From: Phallusia mammillata
Lineage: Eukaryota > Chordata > Ascidiacea > Phlebobranchia > Ascidiidae
NCBI GenBank assembly: GCA_003260075.1
Contig: QLIY01000201.1
Location: 129,862 to 193,861 of the forward strand
Direction of reading: 5' to 3'
Length of the DNA stretch: 64,000 nt
The position numbers and the translations under genes were made by a program. Below, piece by piece: positions 1 to 14,375 of the stretch. Every line of letters starts with the position of its first letter. Positions within the stretch are counted from its first letter, which is position 1. Under the pieces are notes generated by a model, which worked only from the letters and a program-made list of their open reading frames with translations, was not told where the DNA came from and did not search any database.

Positions 1-3000
1 TGACCCCTGCTCTTCATCGTCGTCTGCTCTGTCTTTTTCACTTATCGGTTTCCGTTTTGCCTGACGTTCTTTCTGCCTCTGCGAAAATCTACACAAAATG
101 TATTTTAAGTTATTTCTTGGTTTTCGGATTTTGTAGTAAAAACGTTGTGTTGGTAATGATATATCCGCCATGGATGTATATTAAAGAGACCAGTAACAAA
201 AATGATGATTAGACGGCATGATTTAATGAAGACACGTAATAACTTATTATGAATCAAGGGAACATCAGTCGTCGTGTTAACCAAGTAGAGTACGGTATAA
301 CTTTGATAATGTAAAATCCTAAAAAAAACAATCTACAACTTGGGGAGTTCATTGACGTTTAAATTTTGGTAAGGAACATTAACTGCAATGACATGTTACC
401 TGGTGGGTTTCATATCATCCGTGTTGTTAAAATCTCTGTCGTCATCCGAATACATTTCTGTGACGTCGCCATCGTTAATTGATGACGTGGCAGATGCACC
501 GTGAGAACTAAATCAACACAAGATACAGGAATTGCAAAAAACTAACTATTTAACAAAAAATCGCAAGGGACAGTACTTGTTTTAACCAACATTAGTAAAA
601 AATTATTTGTACAAAGACGTTTAATAAATTGAAAAAATACAAACACAAATGCAACAACATATTTTTTACCTATTGCTCTCTGATTTCTCAACAAGCCCGT
701 GCCGTTGACCTCTAGCACCATCTCGCGGCAACAACACATCCGGTCGCTTGCGCTCATCCGATTTCGTCTCGGGTTCATACGAAGCGTGTTTAGTTGCGAC
801 CTCCTTTTTCTTATGCGTGGATGAGGACCTAGATCTTCTTCTTGGCTCTCCTTCCTCTTTGTTCTTCCTGCAAGTGCGCCGAGGGCGGTCGCCGAACCTG
901 CCAGTGACGTCATCGTTGTCGTCAAACGCGTATACGTCATCTTCAGTTGGCTTAATGTCCGGGCGGCGTTTGGCCTCGCGTAGGACGGCCGCAGTTTTGT
1001 GCCACATTCGCTGCTCAGATTCTGAAAAATTTGAGGGAATGCAGAAGAACGTTTAAATGCTGATTCAAACCAAGACAGCGGCTCTTTGACTTGGCCATAT
1101 AAACTCACTTTAAAAGATCCAATTAGTTTCTTGTATATTTACCTTGTGCTCTGCCCTGTGGTTCCAACATAGCGAATTGTGGCAGACAGAAAAGAAATTC
1201 GATGCAACCGAATTTTACAACCGATCCGTGGTGTAAGATTGCTGGACCTGTAACAATATCATTTACGATTAAAGTCAAGTTTTAAAGACTGAGAATCAAT
1301 GTACGATCTGTAGTTTGACACAGTTTCGTCATACAAACAGACTGTTTATCACTGCGTTTCGTCCGGGGGCGCTTTCTGATCTAAAAGACTGGTAGGCACT
1401 AAAACATAAATATATACTTGTTTTTTTACCTTCCCAGCCAGACACTACTTTATCCTGTTGCTCGGCACATCCACAAGGCTCCACCTTTTCAGGTTTCTCT
1501 CCAACAGGCGATTTAAAGCGGAAAGTAGCTTTCGATGTCGACGCCTGAGATCTTAGGTTTGGTCGGCGACTTTGAGTTCCTGCAAAAAAAAATAGGTCTG
1601 ACTCTATGTGGAAATAATGTATCAATGCTAAGGGTACTGTCGTCTTTTTAATTCGTGCTTACTGCTTAGCTAAAGGTTGGTTTAGCTTAGCGTTACTGTT
1701 TAGGCTTGTAGATGGAGAAAGAGCGGCTATATGACTTTTGTTGCCTGAAAGCGTTGTATACAATTAGACGGGGACGGAAGTGTTAATAGGGTTGTGGAAT
1801 CGGGGTTGGGAACTTTTTTGGCGACTTTCGGACTCTTTTGTTAAAAACAGCAATAAATTGGTCACGGGCAACAAAGACTTTGTTTTTGCTTGGAGTTGGA
1901 GTTTGGAAAAATATAAGCGACTCCCAAGCCCTGGTTACTATCACTAAAATTAGAATTGGTATTGAGTGGCATAATGTAAAACAAACGTTACAACAAAATG
2001 TTTATGGACAAAACTATTGCTAAAAACTATCTGAAAGAATTATTTTTTACATGTTTAAGTTGCACATTATAGGACTGATCAAGCAAATTTAGTTTGAAAG
2101 TCAAATAAAAAAAATATATTTGTTCACTTGCAACAAAAATTTAATGTATAACACAGGGTTCGGATTTCAAGAAAACGACACAGACAACATTTATTGGGTA
2201 ACACTACAAAAAATCTTACCGGACTTTTTCTTTACCAGCCGTTTAATAGCTCTGGTGAGTGGCGTCATCTTGTTTCTATGGCGTCCGCGTTGTAGCGACC
2301 TAGGCACCTTTTCGAACACGTTGGCGCCAAACTTAATGCCGTCAACGATGGTGTCGCCATAACATACAAGCTCGTATTGCTCGGTAAGCTGGGAATGAAA
2401 TAGGCGGTGGAAATTTTGCAAATCTATACACTGACATGCTGATGAAGTACGGAATCATAAAAAATCACCGAAGCATGTGTTTTACTGTAGTGCTATGCAT
2501 GAAAGACTTCATAAATGATAGGGATGGGCTAGTCAAGCCAGTCTCAAACTCGGTTTTCGGGGCCGCATGCGGCTCCCAACTACTTATTTTGCGGCTTGCA
2601 CCAGACCTCAGAAAATCACCAAACATTGCCATTTTAGCTTTCAAAGTCATATTCTTTAGTGATTTTCTCAAGATTTCGTTTTTCTGCAGCTCCCTACACA
2701 CTTAAAAAATACCTTTTGGACCCGACAATAAAAAAGTTTGAGAACCACTGCTCTAACTACTTGGCCAAAAATGTCAATTTGAAAAAAATCGATTAATTTA
2801 TTACTACCACGTCGAAATTCTATGTAGTCACATTTGGCTTGCTGCCAAAGCATGCATTGAAGTGAATAACTTATTGATCAGTTAAACCAGTGGTTCTCAA
2901 ACTTTTTTTGTTGCGACGCCTCTGGAAAAGTTTTCTGGTCTTGCGACGCACCAGCAAATAAAAGATAATGAGGAAACTTATTATTAAAGCTGTGTTTATT

Positions 3001-5710
3001 GATACAACAACAAAAAGCCACGAAACGGAACTATTCTGCGACGCCCTTGGAAAATTGAAACGACGCACCAGGGCGTCGCGACGCACAGTTTGAGAACCAC
3101 TGAGTTAAACGAACAACCCTTCCATGTGACCAGGCTTTTATACACACGCTTAGCTTACATGAAAATACCTTAAAAGTCGCTAAAATGATATAGTTGTTGG
3201 GCGCTTGCACGTAACGGTATTTTTAACGCTGAAATATTTAATTACCTTGTCGAAAAATACACAAGCATGTCTGGCCTTGACAAAGTTGCAGTGTTGGACA
3301 GAAGAGAGAACGAAGTCACAATCTTGAACTGTCCCAATAGTATAAGATCTGTACCACAAAAAAATTTACTTTAATTTAAAAAGATCTGTAAGATAAGAAA
3401 TTTAAAAAGATCTGTACCACAAAAAAACTTATTTTAAATTTAAAAAGATATATAACACAAGAAATTAAAAAATAATAGTTTATAAAATTTACCTAACTTG
3501 ATGGCCCATTCAGAGTAGTAAACGGGCCTGAATTTCAAGCCCGCTGACTTACAACCCTGGGCCCATTGGCAAAGTGCCACACTAGTTGAGAAACACTGTT
3601 ATGAGAAGTAAACATCAATCTTACCTGTAATACATTTTCTTTCTTTTCCCTGTCTCCATGTGGTAAAACACAGCACGAGCAGGAAGTATCTGTTTAACAT
3701 TGCTTTGATTCAAGTCCAACACTTCTGTGCTCTTTCCCGTCTGTGTGTCTTCGGCCATTTTAGTTTTATTTTCGAACTGCTGACGGGAGGAACAGTTTGA
3801 GGATGATGCTTGTAACTTGTGATGTACAGAGCTGCTTTCTTTTTCCAGGTGTGATGTTGGTTTTGTTGCATCAGGTAAAATTGAATCGATATCGAGCTGT
3901 GAATTGCAAAAATGAAAATTATTTCAAATGAAAACCACTGGGTCATATGGAGTCAAACTTTGGATAACTGGACATGTTTGAAAATTTGAAATAAGTTTAA
4001 AGCACCCTTTCTTGACCCAACGGCTGGAACAAAAAAAAACATGCAAAATTATACTGCCAGAGAACTTTGAGGATAAATTTAACATTGAAATCAGCACAGT
4101 ATACCAAAGAAAGGTTAAAAATAAAAACCTATGGCTAAGACTTGTGAGACTTAGCAAAGGGAAACTAAAGAAGACTTAAATCAATAATGTCAGTGCAACG
4201 GTTAATTGTGGAATCAACTTACAAATGATTGGTTTACAGTGATTACCTAACTTTGTGCTTTTGCGAAATGCAGTACCGTTCAAATACAAGTTTTTACATA
4301 AGTGTAGCAAGGCTAAATTTAAGGCCCCAATAAAATAATGTATGTGCAACTCTGTTGCAGTTTTGTAATAAGCCCTAATTCACCATCAACCAATGATATA
4401 CAAAATCTCTGAGGCAAAAACATCAATAATACTTCGATATAACAAATGCGGAAAACTTATTGTTACCTGGTCTGTGGACAGAATATCTCTTAGTCGTTGC
4501 ATGGCAAGTGCCTTAATTAACCTGTCATCCAACATTTTCAGCTGCTTGGAATCATTCGTTCCTGCAAGGCGCTCTGCTAGTTTTTTCATCACCCACTTTA
4601 CCGGCTCAGGGTGACCTGAAAATCAAAAATAATTAAATATTATAATTGATCAAATAATATTTTCGGAAGTTCAGCATGTGTATTAAACACCATAAACCTG
4701 TTTAACCTGCATAAATTTGTAAATAATCTTTTGACTTAAACTTTTGATTTATGGTAGCCCAAAGATTTAGGAGTTGGCTTAAGCTACTCAGACTTGAAGG
4801 GTTGTGAGTTCTAATTTCCCCTTGACACTTATATGCCCTAAAACAGCAACTGAAGAGCAATTGCTCAGACCCAGTAAACCTTAAAGGGGTTAAAGCTAGC
4901 TTAGTAACCCCAAGACCCTTCATAAAAAATCAATCGTATACAACTTGCCATGGACAAAATCTTTACCAAAAAGACATGATTTCATTGACCCCCAATGGAA
5001 TTTAATAGCAAGATTAAATGCTAAAATTAACATCATTAATATGATAAAAAGAAATCTGAAATTAAAAACCTTTAACATCATTTACCTGTAGACTGAAAAT
5101 TTCCGCCATGGGAATCCTTCATTCCATTCAGATCCATAGAATCGATAACTTTGTTCTTTTCCATGTCTTGCTCCTCCGAATCAAAGCAAGTACTTATTCG
5201 AGAAAACATTTTCTGCGCTTGATGACTTGACGACTTCGAAACATAAGTGGAATTCGAGCCAGATTCCACTTTTATTTGTCCGTTAAGTTGACACAAAGGC
5301 TTGAATTCTAGTTTTGTGAAAGGCCGATCAGGTAGTAATACTGGTTTGTAAATTGTAACACTGTCCGCTCGCTTTGGTCTTTTAAGGTCATTATCATTAG
5401 TTATGTGGGCAACAGGGTCAGAATTTCTTCGTTTTAGTGTTGCAGGGTGCGTAGCGATGGACTGGTCAACAGCAGATGTCTCATTCTGTCCGTCATTGGA
5501 GTTTGTAGATAGTTCCTTTGCTGGTAATACTGCTCCATAGCCGACACATGCATTGCGTGCCAACTCTTGAAGTTTCTTTGGTGTGTGTTGTCCAATATTA
5601 GAAGGACTAATCGCTTTTGATATTTTGTTTCGCTCAAGATGAAGAGCAATCTCAGTTTGAAGATGTACAACAGATTTAAGCCACAAATCTTGCTCCTCGT
5701 CAGAAGATCT

Positions 5711-5795
<85 letters not shown>

Positions 5796-8700
5796 GTGAC
5801 AGAAGTTGGGGTTGATAGATGAAGGTAGTCGGCAGGAGGTGGGGGTGGGTTTAGGGGGCTTCGATAGTGATCTTTGATTGACCGCGGGACCCTCGTTCTT
5901 ACTTTCCTGGTGAAGTGATTACTTTTTGGCTTGGGTGGGAAAGTTCTGTTAAAACAGGTTAAATTAAAACTGGTTTACATTATATAGCCTAGCATGAAAT
6001 TTTTCAAGCACAATAAAACTCTGCTATATTATGTGCCATTGTTTACTCAGGCGACAAACATATTTTACAACTTTTAGGTCTCGACTGGGCAATGCATTCT
6101 ATTGGAATTGGAAACATGCAAAAATACAATTACAATACTCTCGAAAAATACCAAAATGTGGTCAGCAAATAGGCTGCCACTGTCAGTTGACACAGAAATA
6201 GAAAAGAATAATGGACGATTCTCACAAAACGACCTACAAAAAAACAAGTAGATGTACCTGTGACATTTTTTGAGAAAGTTAATTTGCACATCATTCTGGT
6301 CGATCCTTTTGTTGAACAAATCATAGATTTTTGTGCGCTTGGTGAGCTGACAGCTATGTGGATCCAGCTACAAAAAAACGTAACATTTTCACACTAAATC
6401 CTTTTTTATGTAATTGATAAAAAAAGGTTACATTCCCCCCCCCCTGTGCGCTTGGTGAGCTGACAGCTATGTGGATCCAGCTACAAAAAAACCCTAACAT
6501 TTTCACACTAAATGCTTTTTATGTAATTGATAAAAAAGGTTCCATTTTATGTTCTCATATCAAACACCAAATTTTACAGAAAAAAAAGAATTTTGGTCCA
6601 AGTGAGCTTACTAATTTTCGTTCGGCATGATTCGGGCACATCCATCTGCCACTAGGTGGATTAGTGAGAGGAGGGTCGAGGCAATCGGGATGAAACACAA
6701 GTGGACAATAGTCGCAATGAATGAGGGCAGCCACTCGACAGGATCTGTTAAAAAAATAATTGATAACTGTAATATTATTGTTTGGGTATTTTTGAATACA
6801 GTCTAATCCTCTTAATCGCAAAAAAAGCTGAACAGTAGCCAAGAAATATGTTCAGTTATTTGCACACGAAAGCTAGGCAATTTTGCTTTGGGATTAACCA
6901 TATTTGTCTGTACTGCTGTTTCCAATTAACCACAAATTTTGTTTTAGTATACAAAAAGCTCAATAAGAACCCTTGCAACATCAAAAAAAATTCAGCAGAT
7001 AAAAACAAAAAGTCAAATAAAAACATGAGTTTACTTGGAGCAGATGAAGCAAAGTTTTGCAGGTAGAGGTACCAGACCATTTGAATCAATTTCATGGGTT
7101 GACTTCTTGGATCGACCCATACCTCGACCATCAGAGCGTTTCTTTTTTGATCCTTAAAATGTATGGCAAATTTGATAAGTTGATAAATTAGGCAATTTTA
7201 AGGATCTCACAGCTCCAATGTACTATTGCTTAATATTGTGATTGAATACTTACATTAATTTAAAAAAAAGGCAAATGCCAGGGTTGGGCTGTTAAAAATA
7301 GTTTTTAATTCTGGAGTTATATTAGAACAAGTCCTACTTTTTATGCTTATTTTTTTTCCTTTCTTGGCATATATGAGCTGCACTAAAATGTGTAACAAAT
7401 GTGATTTTTATCTTAATACTTAAACAAACAGAAAGACTGATGTGTGTTTAGATATTGCCTAAGATTGTTAAAAAAAAATATTTAAAAAAATTGTACGAAA
7501 GTAAATGAGTAAAGTTAGAAAGTTTGACAAAATCCAATTTCCATTTACCATTTCAATTTTTCAAAATTGGTGGTTTAAGATTTGAATCTGGTGAAGTCAA
7601 TATTTCGAATTTCTCATGCTAAGAAAATACCTAATATATTAAGCATTATTGTACCTGGCAATGGGGCATTCAGCAGGTACTCATTTGGCAGTTCAAAGAG
7701 TGTGGTGTTGTCCATGGATGCAGCTGCTATCAGCATACCAAATGGATTGTCCAATGTTACACTGGGTTTCGACAGTTCAGGATCACACTGAAACAAAACA
7801 CAAAAATTTGCAATGTCAGTTACCACAAAATAAACAATGTTTGCGATAAATTACCTCCAAAATGGCCTTTTGCCCTCTTGTGGTGGCCTTAATGACAGTT
7901 TTTCTCCAGTCTTTGTCATAGACGGAACCAGAATTAGAGGCAGAATCTGCTGGTTGGTACAGTTCAGGTTTGAGTGCCGATTTTGCTGGTGTTTGGCTAG
8001 GACCTTGAGATGATCTTCGCCTTGATGTTGTTACTACTTGTTGTAGGGTTGGTGATGATGAAGGAGTTGGTCTAAGTTTAAAATTTAAAGAATAATTAAA
8101 AAAATCATGAAATAAACGTTATTTGTTGGTCTGTTTTTACAGTTCATTTTTACACTGATGGTGCATAAAAATTGATAATATTTTTGGTTGAATAGCCCAT
8201 GATGTCAACCCTTAAGCTAACAAATGTCAATTTGATATGTGACGTTGTTCTAAATACAGCAGACCTCAAACAGGACTCGATTAATCTGGATCTTCACCAA
8301 AATTGGTCAAAAAACAAGGTACGAAAAATCTGTAATGTGGTAAGGCTTGAACTAATTGACATCAGTTTATCGGAAACTTCACCTAATCCACACAATTTTT
8401 GAGTTCAAATGGGTCAGGATTACCCGAGGTTTACTATATGAATAAAATCTACAGAAGCAAATAACTTGCTAACTGCATAGACAGGAAGGGGTGACACAGT
8501 GCTATTGATAAAGGCATTGGTTATATTCTATTCTTATTGATTACACTGAATTTGCTGAATTGTAAAAGCAGGTCCAAATTCAATCAGAACAATTCAATCA
8601 CTTACCGCTTCTGACCGTCCACTGTATTTGGTAGCACAGCATTTTTTTCATCATTGCGTTTTACATTTAAAACATTCTTGTGGTTTTGCAAGGTTTCTTG

Positions 8701-10538
8701 CAGTGGTTTTGGAAGACAGCCAAGATCGTCCTGGTGTTGTTTTAGCAAACTTAAGGCTGTGTGAGTCAGAGTATGGCGGTGGTGTCCATCATTGACCTAC
8801 ACAGTTGTATTGATTTTTACAAGCTTTTTTAACAAGTCAAAGATGTATGTGTTGGGTATTGTGAAAATATTTCAATTCAGCTATTTGGAAAACCATTAAA
8901 ATACAATTTATGTCCCTAAGGTAAAGGATTTTGTCATTTCTAGTGACTTGCCTTCTCCAAGATTTTCATCTTTAGCTATTACTAAACATTGGGGTATCAT
9001 GTGATCTACAGTACAATGTCACTGCAATCAAATTTTTATAGGCTTTTAAGTAAAGAACTTTGTCATTTCTTGTTAGCTTGCCGTTTTTATTGAATTTCAA
9101 AAACTTTATTTGAATTTCAAAAGTTTATTTTGTACACATACCATATTGCTGTGACTCAAGATAGTATTAACATAAACTTTAGTCAAGTTAAGTTCTTGCA
9201 TAAATTATTACAAAACAGGGAAGACAGCTTATAAATACCACCGACAATATCCAGCATCTGGTTTCTTACATACCTTGATGTTGCCTGTAACCACACATCG
9301 ATGGCAAGCCCACTCCCCTGGGGGAACCTTGTCTTCGTCTAAAGGGGGATTGCTACAAAAAATAGCACAGTGATGTTGTTTTAGTCCTTACTGTGTATAT
9401 TTCAACACACTAAGGCCTAAACTTGCCATATATTTTAACAATTTTGTACATAATCATAGTAAACTGAAGCTTTCAGCATACTTAAACCAATCTGTGTGTT
9501 TCTTTTTGCAATTTATTGTAAATAATATCGATTTCGTGGATTTAATGGCATCCTCATTTCTAAGCAAGAACATAATGAATAAACAAATGAACATAATGGA
9601 TTTTGTACATTATGAATGTATTCAGTTAAGATGAACATAACTGGGATCAGCCCTAAAGCATTTATGTAGACCAGCGTTCATGGCACACTTATACATAAAT
9701 CATAATATGCCATTAAAGATGACATACAGAATCAGCCGGTCACCAAGCATTTCCATAGGCAAGGTAAATAGTCATAAAAGCATGTCCATTTTGTTGGCAA
9801 TTATCATGAAGTACAGTAAAACATTTGTGTTTGGAATTGTTGTTAGCAATTTACACGACATAAAATCAAACATTTGTGTTTTGCAATTACTGTTACCAAT
9901 TTTCACGAAGTAACGTTAAACATCAAACTTTTAACAAATAAAGGCTTATTCGTTCTTGGTATCTTACCAGCACTGTAAATGGAAAGCAGCAGGGCAGCAA
10001 TCACAGCACAATAGGTCACCTCCCTCTCCACAAGCATCGCATGTTTCATGATTACATCGCCTTCTCCACATTTCACGCTCAGCAGCTTTCCTTTTGCGCT
10101 CTTGCCTTGCTCCCTCCTCACTGAATGGGGGAGCTATCAACTGTTGAATTTTCTAAAACAAAGAGTGAAATCGTACAGGTTTTTGATTACATAGTTACCT
10201 ATGCAAATACTAACCACAATTTACTATCCTTACACTGAGGAATTTAAACAAAAACAAATTTATGTGATTAAAAATTCTGTTAGGACAGGTACATTCAAAT
10301 TGAGGTTTACAAAAAAAAGTATCTTGTTACTATTAAATTGAACATACAATGCACTGTAGTTTGTTGCTGTAGTTAGGCCAACATGCTGATTATTTCTAAC
10401 TTTGCTAACACTGTAAAAAGCTTATTGTATTGTATTATACCTCAATTCAAATGATAATTTTATTTCAAGACTTCAAATTACCTCCATTAATCCACCAGTG
10501 TAATCAATATCATAGCATTGCAAAGGTGCATGCGTCAT
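1..10538 (-). CDS. PHF12: PHD finger protein 12 (PHF12), 3' end beyond left edge
   Basis: Chromatin reader of Sin3/HDAC-type repressor complexes in the nucleus (known family role). Exons, 5' to 3' on minus: 10538-10482, 10152-9968, 9352-9274, 8796-8606, 8071-7855, 7787-7655, 7152-7035, 6744-6612, 6367-6258, 5945-5086 (broken by a poly-C gap), 4615-4467, 3896-3625, 3348-3246, 2388-2220, 1579-1430, 1247-1143, 1021-670, 507-400, 88-1. All have GT-AG ends and matching phase. The start gives [20 protein letters not shown], matching the conserved PHF12 N-terminus. PHD1 is in exons 2-3 ([16 protein letters not shown], then [10 protein letters not shown]). PHD2 is in exons 7-8 ([30 protein letters not shown]). 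An FHA domain spans 3348-1143 ([46 protein letters not shown]). Beyond the point where vertebrate PHF12 ends, an acidic and Arg/Lys-rich tail continues through three more exons and off the window. The 5945-5086 exon may really be two exons. Identity is very sure; the tail is less sure. Confidence 0.93.
2539..2750. mobile_element. hAT-like MITE, degenerate left end
   Basis: The right end reads AGTTTGAGAACCACTG, the end shared by many elements here. The left end CCAGTCTCAAACTCGG is a decayed version. The interior has GGGCCGCATGCGGCTCC. No clear 8-bp target duplication remains. It lies in a PHF12 intron. Confidence 0.45.
2888..3102. mobile_element. hAT-type MITE with perfect 8-bp target duplication
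   Basis: Terminal inverted repeats CAGTGGTTCTCAAACT / AGTTTGAGAACCACTG bound a 215-bp element. The flanks are the identical 8-mer agttaaac at 2880-2887 and 3103-3110. The subterminal motif GCGACGC occurs near both ends. No transposase. It sits in the PHF12 intron between the exons at 3246 and 2388. Confidence 0.9.
5713..5793. other. 81-nt poly-C run: assembly gap inside a PHF12 exon
   Basis: A pure C run interrupts good PHF12 coding sequence on both sides (reading, on minus, ...TPTSVTRG before it and [13 protein letters not shown] after it). The flanks do not duplicate each other, unlike the short runs elsewhere, so some coding sequence or an intron is probably missing here. Confidence 0.85.
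6340..6550. repeat. Duplicated PHF12 exon fragment around poly-C junction (6435-6444)
   Basis: About 100 bp containing the start of the exon at 6367 and its acceptor is repeated at 6445-6550 with a few differences, separated by ten Cs. Read as two unmerged alleles, not a second exon: the copy right of the run contains only the acceptor and the first residues of the exon. Confidence 0.8.
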
Positions 10539-13500
10539 TTTGATTATAGAATTGTTGTATTCTTTCCTCTTGGATCAATTAGCCACAAATACAACAGGTG
10601 TAGAAAGCTTATGACAAATTAAGTAGCATGTTACAATAACATTAGAAGCATCTGACCTACATAAAACACTGAATTTCAACACAAAAGCAATATTTTTTGA
10701 CAAAAAACTTTCGTTTTAAATATTTAGGACTAAAAATTGACATAACTTAAAAGCAATTATAAAATGTCCGGCAAAATTTTGCATAAACTATAAAAATACA
10801 TCAAAAAGATACGGTTTTATAGAAAAATCTCTGCGTTGTCTAGTCTATCTGCTAGTAAGTTAGCAAAGTACATTCAAAAATAGTTTCAACCTTCCGAAAT
10901 TTTTTTTGATTTGGCGCGCGTGGTTGTTTTAACCTTCAAAACTTTATTGAAGTGTTTAACACAGAAATTAATGCTTCAAAGTCATTAATTTCATTTTTTA
11001 AAACTAACAATCATAAACCAGATAGAAGTTTCAGACAGACAAACGCAAAATCTGTCACAAAACAACAACTAAAATCCATCTTTGCAAAAGTAATTCTCAA
11101 CACGAACTTCATGCCAAATTCGTAAGTTAAACAAAAAAGACAGCGACACTTAGAGGACAATGCCCTGAGGGAGCCTTAATCTCAAATCCATAACTCTTTT
11201 ATAATTTGTATCAAAACTTTTTGGAAAATGATAAAACTTTAAGGTTAACAAACTTGCAACATATCAGTCGAAAAAAATCAAGACAACTTATTTTGCCAAA
11301 AAATAGAATCCAAAAATAATCAAAATAAGAGTACTTTTATTGAAACAAAATTATTAATCTGGCTCCCAATTTTGGTATTTAGTGCCACAAGTGAGCAAAA
11401 TTTTTTTTTTTTCAATATAAGGGGTATCAAAAAACGAGAATAATCACACATGCTAATAAAAGTCAAAGTTGTTTTTTGAATTCTACTGTACTTAAATTAT
11501 TGCATTGAAACCAGATTTGTTAAAAGGTATGTACGTTACCCACTACAAAAATTTTACACAATGAATGTAATCGAAAAAAAAAAAAAAAACTGTACAAGAT
11601 TGGACAAAAAAATAAATGCAAATTTGTTTGCAGTACAAAGTTTATTACCAATTGTGATGGGTTTGGGACAAGATTTGTAGAATACAAATTACTACAAATT
11701 TGAAAGGTATCAAGCAACAATGCGAAAGATTTCGTAGCAAATTTGTGGTTTGCACAAGAGGCAAAGCAAAATTCATTTCAGGCAAAGCAAATTATTTCAA
11801 AAAAGACAGAAACGTACGTTTTGTGGCTTACTCCAGCTGCACAACCAAAGCTTGTTACAAAACTCGTTTATTTAACCTCGAGCTACATGTGATCGCTCCC
11901 GGAATGTGGCGAAGTTGATGACCTGCTTTGTAGAAAAGCCAAACAGGACAGATCCGCTGATTATAGGAATTCCTGTTTAACGCGACACGGTTTGCAGGAA
12001 GCCGTGATGGCACCGGTTATAGTTTAACCTCCGGCTATACTAAAAAGCAATTGCATTCGCAGAGGTTTTACTTTGATATAGCTTTAAATAATAAAAAACT
12101 GTTAACTGTGGTTCATTAGGCAGTATTGTGAATCTAAACAAAAATATTCGAATTTTAACCATTGTTTGTTTGTTGCGTAACCCCGTATTGTTACGTCATA
12201 GTGAAATCAATCATATGTCGGGAGTGTTTGAAAGGTCAAGATTGACGAATGTAATGTCATCGGGTGTTGTTTACCATTTTGTAGCATCAGATTTACGCGT
12301 ATCCTCTGTGACTCATTTTTACAAAGGTGCACGGGGTATGCATCCCTTTGCTAGCGACAAACCATCAGGTTCAATATACATTCTGAACTGCAGCAGTAAA
12401 ATAGATTAGTTGTTTCTCTTTAGCCTAATTTGACTCAACGAACAGCTTGAAGACGTAATCGTAAGTGTTTAACACCGTAAGACTGTTGTATTAAATTAGC
12501 TGTAATTTATACAAACAGCAAGGCGTGGGGAACGTTTAATTACTACAGTCAGAAATCACAAAATTAAAGGAAAGGCCAACAGCTTATTTGGCAGTGAATT
12601 TGACAAAACTGCTTTTGTACAGTTATTTAGAACACGAAAAGTCTTATTAAAGCATTTCTTTGAACTTTATTTTCTAAATACAAGCAGAAAATGGTATTTT
12701 ATATTATCTTTGAAGTGCGTGGTTGGTAAATAGGAGTGATTAGACAATGTTTTAGGATTTTTCAACGTTGTCGCTTCCAGCAAAACAAAAACGCGTTTAT
12801 GAGTCACAAATAAGAATAGAAGCTTTACAGATCAGGTATTATGGCCTCAAACACGAACAGCCTTAAGTTTAAACCGCCTTCTTACTTTCTGTATACAGGT
12901 ACTTGTTCAAACTGACCTAATATTCAGCAGAGGTGGCAGATATTTAACTGTTTTTCATAAACCGTGTCGTTGTAAAACTGTTTAAAGTGAAGGACTGAGT
13001 GTTTTTTATCCGAGCTGTTTAAGGCACAGGTGGACAAACTTAACTCCTTTAAATTACACAATAATGAGTCTGGTCTTCGCAATACAAAATTTAACCAAAT
13101 TTGTCGTTCAACTGGTGTGATTCTAAAGAAAATACTAGTTGTTTTTTACAAAATTTGTCATCTCAAGTTTCAAGGCCTTTTCAGCAAGGGCGCAACTCTA
13201 CAGATTATGAATAATAGCGAAAATGAACGCAGTTCATGTATTGGCAAGCGGGTATATGCTGTTTTGCAATCAGTTTTCGCAGTGTATTAGAAATTCCATG
13301 TAGCGTTAATCAGAACGATCGCATATTTGCAGCAAGTGCATATTTCTACTGGCAGGGGGTCAAGAAAACAAAACGCGATGCGAATCAATGTGCTAGCGAT
13401 GGAAAATTTCAAAGAATACTTTGCATACAAAGTAGAAAGATTTTTTTCACAGACAAAGGCTTCGGTGTAATTAGGCGCTTTACGACATTAATGAGTTGTT

Positions 13501-13835
13501 TGCTTCGCATTGTCAGCTTCCTTTGATTATTGGGCTTTGATAATTAATAACCGATTGAAGGTATTGCATGATGTGATTTTGATGTTCGGAATTTGATTTT
13601 GCGGTTATCCAATCACAGAAGTGCTTTGTTACAAAACAGGCGCAGTTCTTAATTAGCACGACATGCTTACGGCAATTGTTGATAATTTTAATCGGAAATT
13701 TGTAAACATTTCCGTTCATTAAGATTCAGAAAATCGTGCACTAATTTTTTACTCCAAATATTAATGAATCAATAAAACAACACACATTAACTGTCAGAGT
13801 TTAAATAAAAAGTATAAGTGGGTAAACAAGTAACA

Positions 13836-14375
13836 AATTGAACCTATCGGCATGGGCGGCACGTGCCCCCTCTGCGGACGCCCATGCGTATCGGGTTCAA
13901 ACACTTTTTGGTTGTGTTTTTTTCTGTCCAAATTACAATTGAAAAAGTTAAAACAATGTGAAGAGTGTCAAATGGGTTATTGTTCAGTTTTTACCATTTC
14001 GCTATAACGAAATGGACTTCTCTCTTCCTTTATGGACAGAGCACTTTTGGGATTATGTGCTGTCAGGTTAATATATTTATTTATATCTAATAATATGCTG
14101 TTGNAAATTGACCCTATCGGCATGGGCGGCACGTGCCCCCTCTGCGGACGCCCATGCGTATCGGGTTCAAACACTTTTTGGTTGTGTTTTTTTCTGTCCA
14201 AATTACAATTGAAAAAGTTAAAACAATGTGAAGAGTGTCAAATCCCCCCCCCCCAGTTTTTACCATTTCGCTATAACGAAATGGACTTCTCTCTTCCTTT
14301 ATGGACAGAGCACTTTTGGGATTATGTGCTGTCAGGTTAATATATTTATTCATATCTAATAATATGCTGTTGATG
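13836..14375. repeat. Allelic duplication around N (14104) and poly-C (14244-14254)
   Basis: The block starting AAATTGAACCTATCGG recurs after the N, and the block starting AGTTTTTACCATTTCGC recurs after the C run. Copies differ at few positions. Assembly join, not a tandem gene. Confidence 0.8.
13851..13886. mobile_element. 36-bp hAT-like micro-element with near-perfect target duplication
   Basis: The sequence begins CATGGGCGGCACGTGCCCCC and ends CTGCGGACGCCCATG, the same right terminus as the 550-bp element at 56124-56673. It is flanked by cctatcgg (13843-13850) and cgtatcgg (13887-13894), 7 of 8 identical. It looks like an internal-deletion derivative holding almost nothing but its ends. 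An allelic copy lies at about 14121-14156. Confidence 0.6.

Noticed and set aside
542-1108. 188-codon open frame on minus overlapping the PHF12 tail
   Set aside because: The PHF12 phase from the exon at 1143-1247 selects a different frame that reads as a charged, plausible protein and joins onward.
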